The notes below the pieces were generated by a model, which searched no databases, was not told where the DNA came from, and worked only from the letters and a program-made list of their open reading frames with translations. From Anseranas semipalmata (lineage: Eukaryota > Chordata > Aves > Anseriformes > Anseranatidae): a stretch of DNA of 64,000 bases. The DNA is taken from the NCBI GenBank assembly GCA_013399115.1, contig VXAA01003157.1, positions 527,239-591,238 of the forward strand, in the 5' to 3' direction. Positions 37,401 to 49,191 of this stretch are shown here, in pieces. A program made the position numbers and the translations under genes. The first letter of the stretch is position 1, and the number at the start of each line of letters is the position of its first letter.

Positions 37401-39286
37401 CAGATTAAAAGTAGAGACTGTCATTATCACTGCTTCCTCCAGTGTTACTCATGTCATAGCAACCTTCAGTTGCTCAGCCACACCAGTTTCTTTGGAAGAT
37501 ATCTCTGTGTATCACCTCCAGTGTGTTGTAAACTCCCTTTAGGGGATGGAATTCAAGGTAGACAGATGACAAAGAATATTTCTCAGAACATCTTTTTTTT
37601 ATTCATTAAGCTGTTTTTACTGGTGGCAGATAACTATTCGAACAGCACATTCACTTACTCTCACATTTGATTTGCACACTCACTCAGAAGTAGTTAGTTA
37701 AAGCAACGCTTGGGAGGCCAACTCTGACTGTGTATTCAGAAAGTGAAGGGTCATACTAGCAGATCAACCCCCCTCAGTGGGTCCTTTATTTCATCAGATG
37801 GGTATATAATCCCACAGCCTTCATCTGCATATAGCAGCTGTCTTGGATGAAGAGTTACACAACCCATTGTCGATGCCAGTGCGTGCTGGTACTCACCAGC
37901 CTCTTGGTATTCTCAGACTGTATGTTCTGGTAGGTTCACCAGCACCAAGAATCTCCAGAGTTTAATAGTCCTTGGGAAGATTTCACATGCTACCTTCTCA
38001 GCAAAATACTTTTCCTTTCTTTGTCCTGGTGTTTTCTTGCAGCTATTTCTATACAGAATCATTATCTCTACAGAACTATAATCTATAGAACCAATTCACT
38101 CAAATTTACATGGAATGGACTTCAGTGAAAAATGTTTGGAAGCTCATCATTTCATTGCTCCTCTTAGGTGTCTCATCATCTCCACACATGCTGTCTCCTC
38201 TCATCTTCCACCAGCTCCTCAGAGCTGTGCAAATCAACTTGTTCCCAGAAGGCTGTTTTTCTTTCCTTCCAGAAGACTCTGCTTTACGCAAAGTGCAACT
38301 ACTAGGAAAAGAGGATCATCTTCTCTGTTTCCGAGCCACATTATTTTAAATGAATTTGTGTATTTTCATGTCACAATAAGTGAATGGCTTTCAATCATAT
38401 ACATTCCCTCTGTCATAATAAGAACATGTTTGTTCAGTGAGGATCTTTACTAGCTGGGAAGTCAGTAACCTCTTCATTTTTAGTAGATCTCTGCATATTT
38501 TAAGCTATTTTCCTCCTTCCTCTCTAAGAATATTGTCTTTCCCCAGTCGTCTTGGTTCCTCTTTTGCTTTTTAACTTTTGCAGCTTCCATTGGTTACCTC
38601 TCTCTCTCGTTCACTGGCTGAGGTGGGAACAATCTCAAAAAATGTGAGGCCATTGAGACAGGACAGAGTTAACTGTCCCTATTGGGGTAGGTTCTTCCCT
38701 TCAGGGTATTAGCCCTGTCTGCATACCTCATCGGTGCGATGCCTTGCCTTTTTAGTTCGTTATCTATCAGAAAGCTCTGTACTGCAGGTTGTTGTCACTG
38801 ATGGAAGATCTGGCCTACCATCAGTGTCAAGAATTAGCCATTTTGCTAATAACAAAAAGGTTAGCCAGTAACAAAAATATGTCAATGAAGACTGTGCTCA
38901 GTGAACATTCCCCAGGATAAAAGAATCCTTAAATGAATAAATCCAAAAACTTAGTGTCCTTTTTGTCTATTGGAGACAAATTTTGGACTGTGATTTTGGG
39001 CTGTAGATTTTGGAAACTGTCTCATTCATTCTGTAATTCATTCATCAATGATTTCATGGAAAAAGCTATAAATACCAAACAATTTGTGCAAACTTATGTG
39101 CTTATTGGATGAAACTGAACTGAGCCTCTGAAATTGTTGACATGCTCAGTTTTTTTATGAAATTAATTTGGTATTATATAACGAAGACTTATGTGTCTGT
39201 GTACAAGGAAAATTGGAATGCAAGTTTTCATTTTAAATTGGAAGGATGGCAGAGCAATAGGGATTACTATGTCTTCCTAGCCCTGA
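31481..39286. other. Intron, no recognised genes
   Basis: AT-rich unique sequence with T and A runs (31630, 34788) and no identifiable transposon or RNA gene. Short open frames here show no domains. Confidence 0.5.
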
Positions 39287-39291
39287 CATGT
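39287..39291. repeat. Left target-site duplication of the solo LTR
   Basis: CATGT here is repeated at 39904-39908 on the other side of the LTR. A 5-bp duplication is typical of ERVL-type integration; ERVK-type usually gives 6 bp. Confidence 0.65.
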
Positions 39292-39903
39292 TGTCCTGGG
39301 TCTGGCTGGGCTGGAGTTAACTTTCCCTGCAGCAGCCCATACAGCGCTGTGCTCTGCACTTGCAGCTAGAACAGCGCTGGTATCACACCAGTGTTTGGCT
39401 ACTGCCGAGCAGTGCTGGCACAGCACCAGGACTCTCTCCAGACCCCCCAAAGCCAGGAGGTGGGGGTGGGCAAGAAGTGGGGAGGGGACATGGCCAGGGC
39501 AGCTGACCTAAACCAACCAAAGGGATATTCCATACCACATGATGTCACACTCAGCAATAAAAGCTGGGAAAGGGAAGGAGAAGGGGGGGCTCTCGTTGTG
39601 AAGACGTCTGTCCTCCCGATCAACCGCTACGCGTATTAAGGCCCTGCTTCCCAAGACGTGGCCGAACACCGCTCGTTGATGGGGAAGTAGAGAATAACTT
39701 TTTTCTTCCCTGTGTGCTTCTGTGCAGCCCCTGCTTGTTTTTTTTTTTTTCCCTCTTCCCTTTAATTAAATTATCCTTATCTCAACGCATGAGCCTTTTC
39801 TTTTTCTTTCCATCATACTTTCTTCTCCCCCTCTTCCTTTGAGGAGGGGGAGTGAGAGAGCGGTTGTGGTGGAGGTCAGCTGACCACCGGGGTAAAACCA
39901 CCA
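39292..39903 (+). mobile_element. Solo LTR of an avian endogenous retrovirus (ERVL-like)
   Basis: A 612-bp element starts TGTCCTGGGTCTGGCTGGG and ends near GGGGTAAAACCACCA. Its wording (TTTAATTAAATTATCC, ATCTCAACGCATGAGCC, GGAGTGAGAGAGCGG) matches a familiar class of avian LTRs, whose ends I recall as TGTCCTGG...ACCACGACA. The pentamer CATGT stands directly on both sides (39287-39291 and 39904-39908), as expected of a 5-bp target duplication. The 3' end could instead be 39905 (ACA), which would break that duplication. AATAAA at 39556 and ATTAAA at 39765 are possible TATA or poly(A) signals. No internal retroviral genes are adjacent, so it looks like a solo LTR. Family assignment is by eye. 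Confidence 0.82.
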
Positions 39904-39908
39904 CATGT
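39904..39908. repeat. Right target-site duplication of the solo LTR
   Basis: Second copy of CATGT. The shared match can be extended one base left (ACATGT on both sides), which makes the exact LTR end ambiguous by one or two bases. Confidence 0.65.
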
Positions 39909-42900
39909 GTTGATTATCGATGAAAAATTAAAGTTCATAGGTGGGTTACATGCAAAGGTAAGCTAAAAAAATCGGGAAAGTGGGGGTACTCATATAAGTA
40001 CTCATTTTTTTTTTGTAATTTCAGTTGAAAATTGTTGGATTTATCTCTTCTGACTTCTAAGGAAAATCTGTACGATCTCCTCTAATACTCTAAGTGTCCC
40101 AGAGGTGCATTTCCTGTGCTACTGAAGCCAGTGGCAGTTTTGCCAATGACTAGTGAGAGGCATAAACCGTTCTTACTATTTTGCTGAGTGAGAGAATGAA
40201 ATTCGACTGCAAACTCAAAATCCATTAATTCTGAGACTGATGTCCCAGTGTAAAGAGTGAGATGTTAGAATGGTTGCAGAGATTCAACCAGCTATATTAA
40301 TTTAAATATTTCCCGCTAACTTGATTTATTGAGTGCTATGATATTTCCATGTAATTAGTGATGGCATTTTCAAAATGGAATAACCAGGAGGGCAATTTAA
40401 CCTTGTGTTAAAAATTACAGACTATAAGGCTGATAGTTAAGAAAATTACATTGTCCTCACAAAAGAATTACATCAGACTTTGAACAGATGCTGAAAAATC
40501 CAAGTTTTATTACTGGTGCAACACAGTGGTGATATTAAAAGCCTTCAACTCCTCCCTTGCATCTAATGTTTAAACAGACCTAGGTTAAAACTCTGACAGG
40601 ATATTTGTTACAGTTATATTGCTGTTTTCAAAAAGGTGGGACACGTTCTCGTCTTTCTGCTAAATTAGACTACTTCCAAGGGGCAAAGTGTTAAGATAGT
40701 GCTTCAGACTGATTCTGTCTGTTCTGATTTAAAAGAGATGAAGGACCACAAAACTTTAAAGGAGACAAAGCAAATAAGTGATAAAAGAGGGGAATGTGGG
40801 AATGGTAAAGGTGGCCTCTAGTGAAAATAACACGTATTATTCACAGTAGCGAGAGATTACATGCTTTCTGTTTTGCCAACTTGTACACGTTTAGTAATTT
40901 TTTGACCTGAAAACAGTTCAGTTTCTTGTTGTTTGTGGGTTATCATATATTTTTTTCCAAATAAAGCATAAAAGCTGTAAACACATGCTGTGTACCCATG
41001 TATTATGCATTAGAAACAAGCTTCCCAGTAACTCAGCTCTGATATCTCTCTGTCTGTCCTGGCGCTCATTTGACACCTAAAAGTCAGAGTTTGACTTTCC
41101 AGGTTTGATCCAGGTTTGTGCCAAACTCTTCTTGGTTTCAAGTCATTCTGACTTTCTGGGCTAGAGAATCACTGGTGCTTGCTGGTGCAATTCAGTTGTG
41201 CACCAGGTGCTCTGGTGCCTCAGCTCACCAAAAAGGTTTGGTTTCAAACCATTCAGCCAGCTGGGACCTCCCCTTCTCCCACAAGTGGCAGAATTTTCAA
41301 ACCTGAATGGCTAGTCAGTGTGAGTCCTGGCACTGACATCAATGCCTTTGCAGCAGGCAGTAAGTTTTCTTAAAAAAAAGAAGAAGCTCTGAAAACAAAT
41401 GCAGGCCATTCATGTGTGAGAGAGAAAGGGGGTAAATAAATAAATAAATAAATAATAAAAGAAGAAAACTATAAGTAAATGAACTCAATGGCTTACAGCA
41501 ATTTGAGGGACTGTAGATCTCTTCACACTGCTGTTTTTTCCCATCCATACTTTTTCAGAACAGTGATTTATATTCCAAAGTATTTTATTTATCTGCATGA
41601 GGCTTTATAAAGACCAGGTTTGATCTTGCTGAGTTTTTGTTTTATGATTATTGTTCTTGCTGTTTTACGTATAGATAAATGCAAAAAGAACTGCTTTGAA
41701 TTATTTGCAGCAATTATGTTAAATCCCAGTTTTCCATGCGTGATATTATCTGTACTCTTGAGGACCATGATAAATACTTTTAATATATTTTAATGGGTTA
41801 CTGTTACAAGGAATTTTGCATTGCCACAACAGAGGCAGCATTGCAGTAAATTAAATTACAGTGCACACAATTAAATAGAATAATGAAAAAAATCAGACTT
41901 GGAGCAACAGCTCTTCAGAGTCCTCTGAAATTCGATTCCATGATAAACATAATAGGAGAAGATGGTGAGTGGAATTTAGATCGCTAAGCTAGATATTATT
42001 TTGTTTGTAACATCTCCATCAGGGATTAATGTTCTCTTAGTCGGAGACATTGATTAGTCTCTAGATTATTTTTCTGATTGATTCCTGTTGTACTGTAGCA
42101 TTCCTTGTTCGTTTATCTACCCAGCATCAATATAACTTTATAGCTCTAACTTCATCACAGAACAGTTGTTATACAATCTGAAATAATTTGTGGCTTCTCA
42201 ATACGGTTTTAAGGAAATCTGTAGACTTGCATTCAGCTTGTAGCCATATATTACAAAATGAAAAAAAAAACTTCCTTTCATCATTCCTGAAACAGAAAAA
42301 TATAAATTTTACATACTCTTTGGCAACAGTTCATTTCCCAGAGCACATGAACATGAGACACATTTCTGTTTTGTCAAATATTGTTAAAGTAAGGCATGTG
42401 TGCAGCTCTGGGCAGTCATTGTTTTGAATATGCAATGAAAACAAAAAGTACGATATTAAGATTGCAAATGGTATTACTGTTTTTTTCTTATTTTTGTTAT
42501 TTTTGTTATTTTTATTGGAGATGAAGATAGATTGAATCTAATAGGGACGTGGCATTTGGAGTCAGGAGGAATCTACATTTTACATTTAATTCCCATCATT
42601 CTGTGGCTCTGGGAAAGTGACTTTCATTCCTAGAGTTTTATTAGTTTTCCCACAGGAAAGGATAATAATACTTGCCCATCTACTTCAGAAGTGGCTGTAG
42701 AGTAATAATTCATCAATAATTATAAATCTCTTTATGAAAGCATCATTTTATTGCACTAAATGCAAAGTTTTCTGAGTTCAGATGAGGATATCCCTGCAGA
42801 ATACATCCGACTCCTAAGGAAGTTTGTGGTTGTGCTCAAGGCTTTCAGGTTCTTTTCCAAACCTATTTTCTGGTATGATATTTTACCTATTTGTGAGGTT

Positions 42901-45900
42901 AGCTACTCCATTGGTTTAAATTAGAATAAGTCCATCTGAACAGAAAAAATAATTTTTGCTGTTACAAAATTTTGGTAGAAGGTAGGATGGGTAGTGGTTG
43001 GTGGTTGGAATGTGCATATGAGGCCTTACCCAGATTCACAATGTTCTGTCATCTTTTGCCTTTCACACTATCCAAGAAGTTTCTTTGAAAGCACATCTTT
43101 TAACCCTGGCTCTCTGGCTGATCTCTTGAACCATGTTTGAAAGACTTAAGAACATGTATTTTTTTAGCCTTGGGATGCACCAGTGCTTTGCTGAATTTAG
43201 GCCTTACGGGCAATTCTTCCCTTCCTGGGTTTACGACCCTTGCTGTGAAAGTAAAAGGCTGCTTGACGTGTATTCTTTGTTGCTCAAGCAGATTAATGAT
43301 TTAGGAGAGATCTATAAACTTTGAAGAATTCGTTTAAGAGTCATTTTTGAAGTAGGGAAAATAAACAACAACTAAAAAACTCTGTTCTTCTGTCCAGCTA
43401 CTGGTCCCATTTCATCTCTCGTTATATTTAAGAAGTCTGTTACCAGATACTTTTTATTTGGCATGAGAGGGAGAGTAAAAGGATGTTTCCTTGGTATTAT
43501 GTTGTTAATCCTTCTCCAGAGGTCAGTTTAGAGGGTAGGGAGGTAGAAGGAATGGCCAGTAAGCCTTCTTTCCTTAATTAAAAACATAATTAAGCATGCA
43601 AAAAACTCTCTTCAACTCTAGGGTAACACTGATACTGAGTCTCTGGCTATTAAGAGACTTGATCCAGAGGTCCATATGTAAGTCCAAGCATAATGTTTTA
43701 CATTTCTTTAAATTGATGTAGCAAATATGTAGTCCTGAATAGCTTGACAAAAAATTAGTTTTCTTTAAAAAAGAATACAAAAACAGCTACCGCAAATGTC
43801 AGCCTAGCTGTTCTTTGTTACTTACATTGTTCTGTGAGTTGCATGGAAAATATCTGGAAAATATCTTATAGAAGAAGAGTTTCACAGATCACAGTTGAGT
43901 GGGACACCCCATAGATAATGCATAACGTGAAGGAGATTGTGTGCACATTCAGAGTGTATTATGCATTTAGGTATCCAAGAATTGTAAAGCACCTCTTTGA
44001 GATGTTGAAGAAAACTGCAGGTAATATAAAATTCTGCATGTAGAAGTAAAATTAAAATTTCTCTTTAACACACGGTCCTATCTTTTTCAAATTTCATTTG
44101 ATACTACGTATAGAAACTCGTACCAGCTGAAGGGTACCTACAGAATTACCTAGCATACCACATATATAGTGATACTAAAAATCTTTTCTAAAATCATGAC
44201 AAATCTGTGGTATCCCAAATCCCACCCATATGCTGTTCAAATATGCAGTGACTGTTGATGTTTTTGATTTTATGGTGGTAGACCTACGTATTCATTGTAG
44301 TAAGTCTCGTAAAAATATTGCTGGTATCTTATTATGAAGTATATCTGTGAAACATTACTACTCTATCTTCTGCATCAAATTTGAAATAATTTAGAGAATG
44401 AACTTGTAAACTGTTTTTTTTTTTTTTTAATGAGATTCACATAGAGTAACTGCCGATTTTCTTTCTTCAGGGTTTATCATTTATGACTTTCCTGCTTAGT
44501 CTACCACATATACAATGTGTATTATTATTTATTGATGCATATTGGGATACAGTAATTTTAATGCAAATTCACGATTAAATGAAAATCTTTACATTCATTA
44601 CATTGAAGTATATCAGTATTAAGAAATGCTAGAATAGTTTATAAGTAAGTTTCACAAATAGATTTAAATTGGTCACCCATGACTGGGACCTCATATCCAG
44701 TACTTCAAGTATAGTGAATAAAGTGTTATTCATCATCAGGATTATATGGAATTTTGGCGTAATAGATATACAGAAATATATTTCAAATGTTACTTGGCAA
44801 TTTATTCATGAGGAGGGTAGTCTAGAATCATAAATACGTAAAAGGATTTTACATATGTTGCTTAAAAATGAAGCAATAAACCATTCTATGTAAAGTTAGT
44901 TGCTTTTGCTCACTTGGGCTTCAGTGAGGAAGGGTTTGTGATAGATCATACACCAGCTTATTTGTTGTATGGACTTTTGTTTCCAAACTGGTCTTTTCCA
45001 TGGCTCAACTGCAAGATTTTCTTGAATTATGTAGCAATAAGGGCAAATTTTCACATTCTGTATTATACTATTTGTAGTATGTATTACAGCACTGAAATGT
45101 GGATTTGTACACTGAATTATTAACTCATCTAGCATTATTTCCTGGCTCTGGAAATAGTATTCAGTGTTTTAGAAAATGATGAGAGGAGAAATAGGTGCAA
45201 ATAATATTCCTAGGTAATTGAAAAAGGTAATATGCTTGAGGAGAGAATTCCTTCCTATCATGCATAAGTTATCACCTTATACCATGAAATACAAGACCAA
45301 GTGACCCTTTATAATACATTAGTTAGCATGGAAGCATATGTTATTCTTTTCCATTCAGCATACCTAATTAAATTTTGCTAAGCTGTTGGTGCAAAGAATT
45401 CTTGTTGCCTTGTATCAAGAAATGTCATTAGAAAAAAAAATCTTTTGTGTCTTTGAAATAGATTACATATACTGCACTGAAAGTACGGCAGGAGTATTAC
45501 AGGCAAATATTAGAAGAGATACCTGATAACAAAAAGAAAATCTAAGAATGAGTATGTTTAGATAAGAGTTGTAACAAGGCTCTGACAGGTTATACCAGTC
45601 TAACTGGTCTTTAGTTTGATTTATTTCTTTCATTTTCTGTAAGTTGAAGAAAAAGGTTTATAGACTTCAAGGAAGTGTCATTGCTTTAAGACATAAATAT
45701 AGTGGGGCATGAAAAATTGGGACTTCTTTCATGTACCATGATATATTTGTGAAAGTTTGTTCCTTTATTTCTGTGAATGATTCGTGATGTATGCTCTCAT
45801 TTTAATTTTAAATATAGAAACGTCATTCATTATATGTTGAATAGGCCACAGTTGAGTATCATTAAGAAGATGAATGTGCTTCTGGACTGATAGGAGCGTA

Positions 45901-48900
45901 TCTGAGTGATTTGAAATGTTAGAAATCATCCTGTCAACTTTTGGCATCTCAGGGGATAAAAAACAAGAACGCTGAGAATACACATAAAATGATACTTTTA
46001 TGTTGTTTATTCTTTTCTACTTTGTTTATGTGCCTTTGGTGTTTGGATTGCTGTAGTCATTAGTTGGAGCTACTTGTAGTTATATATGGGTTGTTTTTTT
46101 GATGTAGGATTTTGTTTCTGTCCTATTTATGGCTCTTCCTCAGACCAGGGAGGTCGTGCTTTTAAATCAGGACAACTTCTAACAGTTGGGATGTTTATTC
46201 TTTCTGTACCTGCACAGCCTCCAGAGTGGGCTTAACCTGGAGACACTGAATTCTGCAAGAGTTACATGTGTCTCTGAAGTTTGAGGAAGCTCAAGCATAG
46301 AAGTAGGAGAAACTTCACCTGGCTCCTTGTATTCCTATTAATGTCCCCACAGGTGAACTGCTTTGTGCCCCTCTCCAGGAGGGGCTGTGAGACAGGCTAC
46401 AGCCCAATCTTCTCCTTGAGTTAGCTAAGGTCCATGGCTGGGTGGTGTGAATACTACTTTGCTGTACACGACATCAGATTTTGGTAGGAATGAGCTCGAG
46501 CTACTTCTTTGTCCTGCCGACGGTTATATGACATCACTTCAGGGCATAATTAAATATTTAAATGCAGACAATTTAAGCAGGCATAATGATATCTGGGCTT
46601 GCAACATCCAATCTGAGTGTTTATGTCTAGCCTATAGGATAGTAAGAACTTAAAGTTTTCACCTTCTTAAGTCCAAAAACTTCAGAGGAGTTTGAATTTG
46701 AATTCAAGCCCATGTTTAAATAAAGTCTAGATAAGGTCCAGTGGCTTCAGCAACTCTGAACAAGATTGAGTAGAAGAAAATCTCGGATGTCACAGATTTG
46801 TATTCTACCATTGTTGCTCATATAGTTGCTGATGTGGAAACTCTCTGTTGTCTCAGATTTTGTGTCTGAAAAAATTCAGTAGTATAGTTTTCATGGGTTA
46901 TATATTTCGATTGTTATTATGATTTCCACAATTTTTCCCACACCTTTGTCCTCTTAAATAGCTTTCAAGTTATTCATAAGTATACTGCAATGTCATAAAG
47001 ACGTTTGGCTGGGATGAACTTTTGACAGGCTATCGTGTCACCACTGGAGAAAATTTCTTTACTGAGCATGAAAAAGTCATGGTTTTAGACAAAAAAAAAA
47101 ATAGTAAGATTTTACTTACTTTAATTAGACATTAATATCTAAGTTACCAAGGCAGGTAAGAATACTAGTTCCTAAGTACTACATTGTATTTTATAGTTTA
47201 TTAAATTTTAACCTAAAAATAAAAAAGCTGCTTACCTGTTACCATGTTCGTGTGTAAAAGAACATAATAAATCTTATATTACTGTTATTACATTAATATA
47301 TTTTATTACATCTTGTAAGATACATTTTATTATTTTACATCTTTACATCTTTACATCTCTAGAGAAATATATTCTTACTGTCTCACATATCTAATTGTGT
47401 CAGTAGCCTTTATTTCTCTGTTATTTCAAAATCTTGTGAATATGAATTTAATTGCAAAAGTGTTTGGAATGTTCTTTTTAAGCATTTCATCAACATGTTT
47501 CTGGCATACTTGGTTCAGGCAAACAGGTTTTAAATGCTGTATTTCAATTTAGTTTTGACACAGATAAGAAAGACATATCAAGCACCTTTTGTAAAAATGA
47601 CAGTGCCGAGTATTCTCTGCAATATAATATAAAGACAACATTAAAATACAAAGTGACGTTTTTCTGGGGGTAAAGCAGAATGTAATACAGTATAAATTAT
47701 TCTGCAGAATGGTGTATAATTATCTTTTGAATTTGTAGGTAAACTTGGAAACCAAAAGTGTTCCAGAAAATAGAAAATAATCAGCTTCTTAATAACATCA
47801 TTCTTATCTAAAGATCAACTTTTGAAAGAACTATCATGACCATCAGATTTAGCCTTAATAAAAATAAATAAGTTGGTTAATGTAGATACAGTGTTATCTC
47901 TGACATAATGCAACAGAGAACATACATTAAGAAAAATAAATAAAATGAAATAAAGTCCTCCTATAGTGTTAAGCCACCAGATGCAGCTGGGTTTCATGCA
48001 AGAAAAAGAATGCTGTCTACCAGAGATTGAATAATGGGGAAAAATACAAATCCCTCTACCTGCCGAGGCCACACAAGCCTTGACAATGTTTTGGTATCAG
48101 GTTCCTGCTTTATGTTCCCCAGTCCATCTTCTGTGCTCCGACTGATTACAGAAAATTGTGGCCCTCTCATCTACATCCATGTTGTGAGTGATGCATAAAT
48201 GTGAACTATGAGGAAGCAAAGTGCCTAGGCTCCTGTTAGAATCAGTGGAGACCTAATGAGCACCATCATTGGAGTGCAAAGATCTCTTCAGCTGGCTAAC
48301 TCCAGATGTCTTACTTAAGGGAAGCTGAAGAATTCTCTGGATGCCTTGAACAGCGTTGGTTATTGATTTCCTTAGGCACTGGTGTCTGGTACCATTTAAG
48401 GTGTATCTCACCTGCCCTGTACTGTGAACTTGGACCTTAGCCACACACCCCTTATGCTTGTGAAAATTCAGATACCCACTGGTATGACCTGGCACGCTCT
48501 GTTTTACATGCCTCGTTCTGCCTGGATACTCAGCTGTTGGGTGTGTAATATGACTTTTGCCACATGGGTGTGGTTGTGGATCAGGTATTTCTTCAAAACT
48601 GAGAAGGTTTAATGTTACTTCTCTAACTGTTCCTAATTTCTTCAATTCTTCTTCATTTCCTCTAGCTAGTTTTCATTTTCTTTTTTTGCCTGGTTACTCT
48701 TTCCTGGGCATACCTTTATTCTGTATAATTTTCTGATTCAGATGCAGTTTAGCTGGAACATAATGTGGAATTTCTAAGTCTTTCTTACATCTCTGATACC
48801 TGCTATGAATGCCAGTTTCATCACCTGTGGATGTTTAAATCCAGTCGCTTTAATATCTGGTTCTGTAGTTTCCCAGTATTTTCAGTTCCCACTTCTAATG

Positions 48901-48981
48901 CTAATTTTCTGAGTCTCATAAACAAGTTGCCAAATATTCAGCAGTATTCATTTCTGACCACCGGTGATGCTAGTGGTTGTC
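39909..48981. other. Intron, no recognised genes
   Basis: AT-rich unique sequence. Minor periodic patches occur at 42481-42516 (a TTATTTTTG-like 9-mer) and 47337-47362 (an ACATCTTT-like 9-mer). A 130-codon minus-strand frame at 48253-48645 has no recognisable domain and is not called. Confidence 0.5.
41433..41455. repeat. (TAAA)n simple repeat
   Basis: Five perfect TAAA units and a partial sixth, in AT-rich intron. Confidence 0.9.
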
Positions 48982-49075
48982 TGAAGAGAAAAGAGAAGAG
49001 AGGAGAAGAGAAGAGAAGAGAAGAGAAGAGAAGAGAAGAGAAGAGAAGAGAAGAGAAGAGAAGAGAAGAGAAGAG
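48982..49075. repeat. (AAGAG)n microsatellite
   Basis: Fourteen perfect AAGAG pentamers occupy 49006-49075, preceded by an imperfect purine stretch from 48982. A long reading frame across it gives only an Arg/Glu/Lys low-complexity tail and is not a gene. The repeat abuts the 3' end of the antisense CR1 stub. Confidence 0.97.
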
Positions 49076-49191
49076 TTCAGTTGGAAGGGACCTTCAAAGA
49101 CCATCAAGTCCAACTGCCTGACCACTTCAGGGCTAAACAGAAGTTAAAGCATGTTATTGAGGGCATTATCCAAATGCCTCTTGAACACTGA
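49076..49191 (-). mobile_element. CR1 LINE 3' stub, antisense
   Basis: The + strand TTCAGTTGGAAGGGACCTTC at 49076, followed by ATCAAGTCCAACTGCCTGAC and GGGCATTATCCAAATGCCTC, is the antisense of the CR1 3' UTR and the end of the ORF2 region. It is only about 116 bp long, so it is heavily 5'-truncated. The usual ATTCTATG tail is absent and its place is taken by the AAGAG microsatellite. Confidence 0.85.

Noticed and set aside
48253..48645. 130-codon minus-strand frame
   Set aside because: No family recognised, and an overlapping frame exists on the other strand. A chance frame in intron is more likely.
48765..49121. 118-codon + frame with a highly charged tail
   Set aside because: The tail is only the translation of the AAGAG microsatellite and its antisense CR1 neighbour; the first half has no domain.
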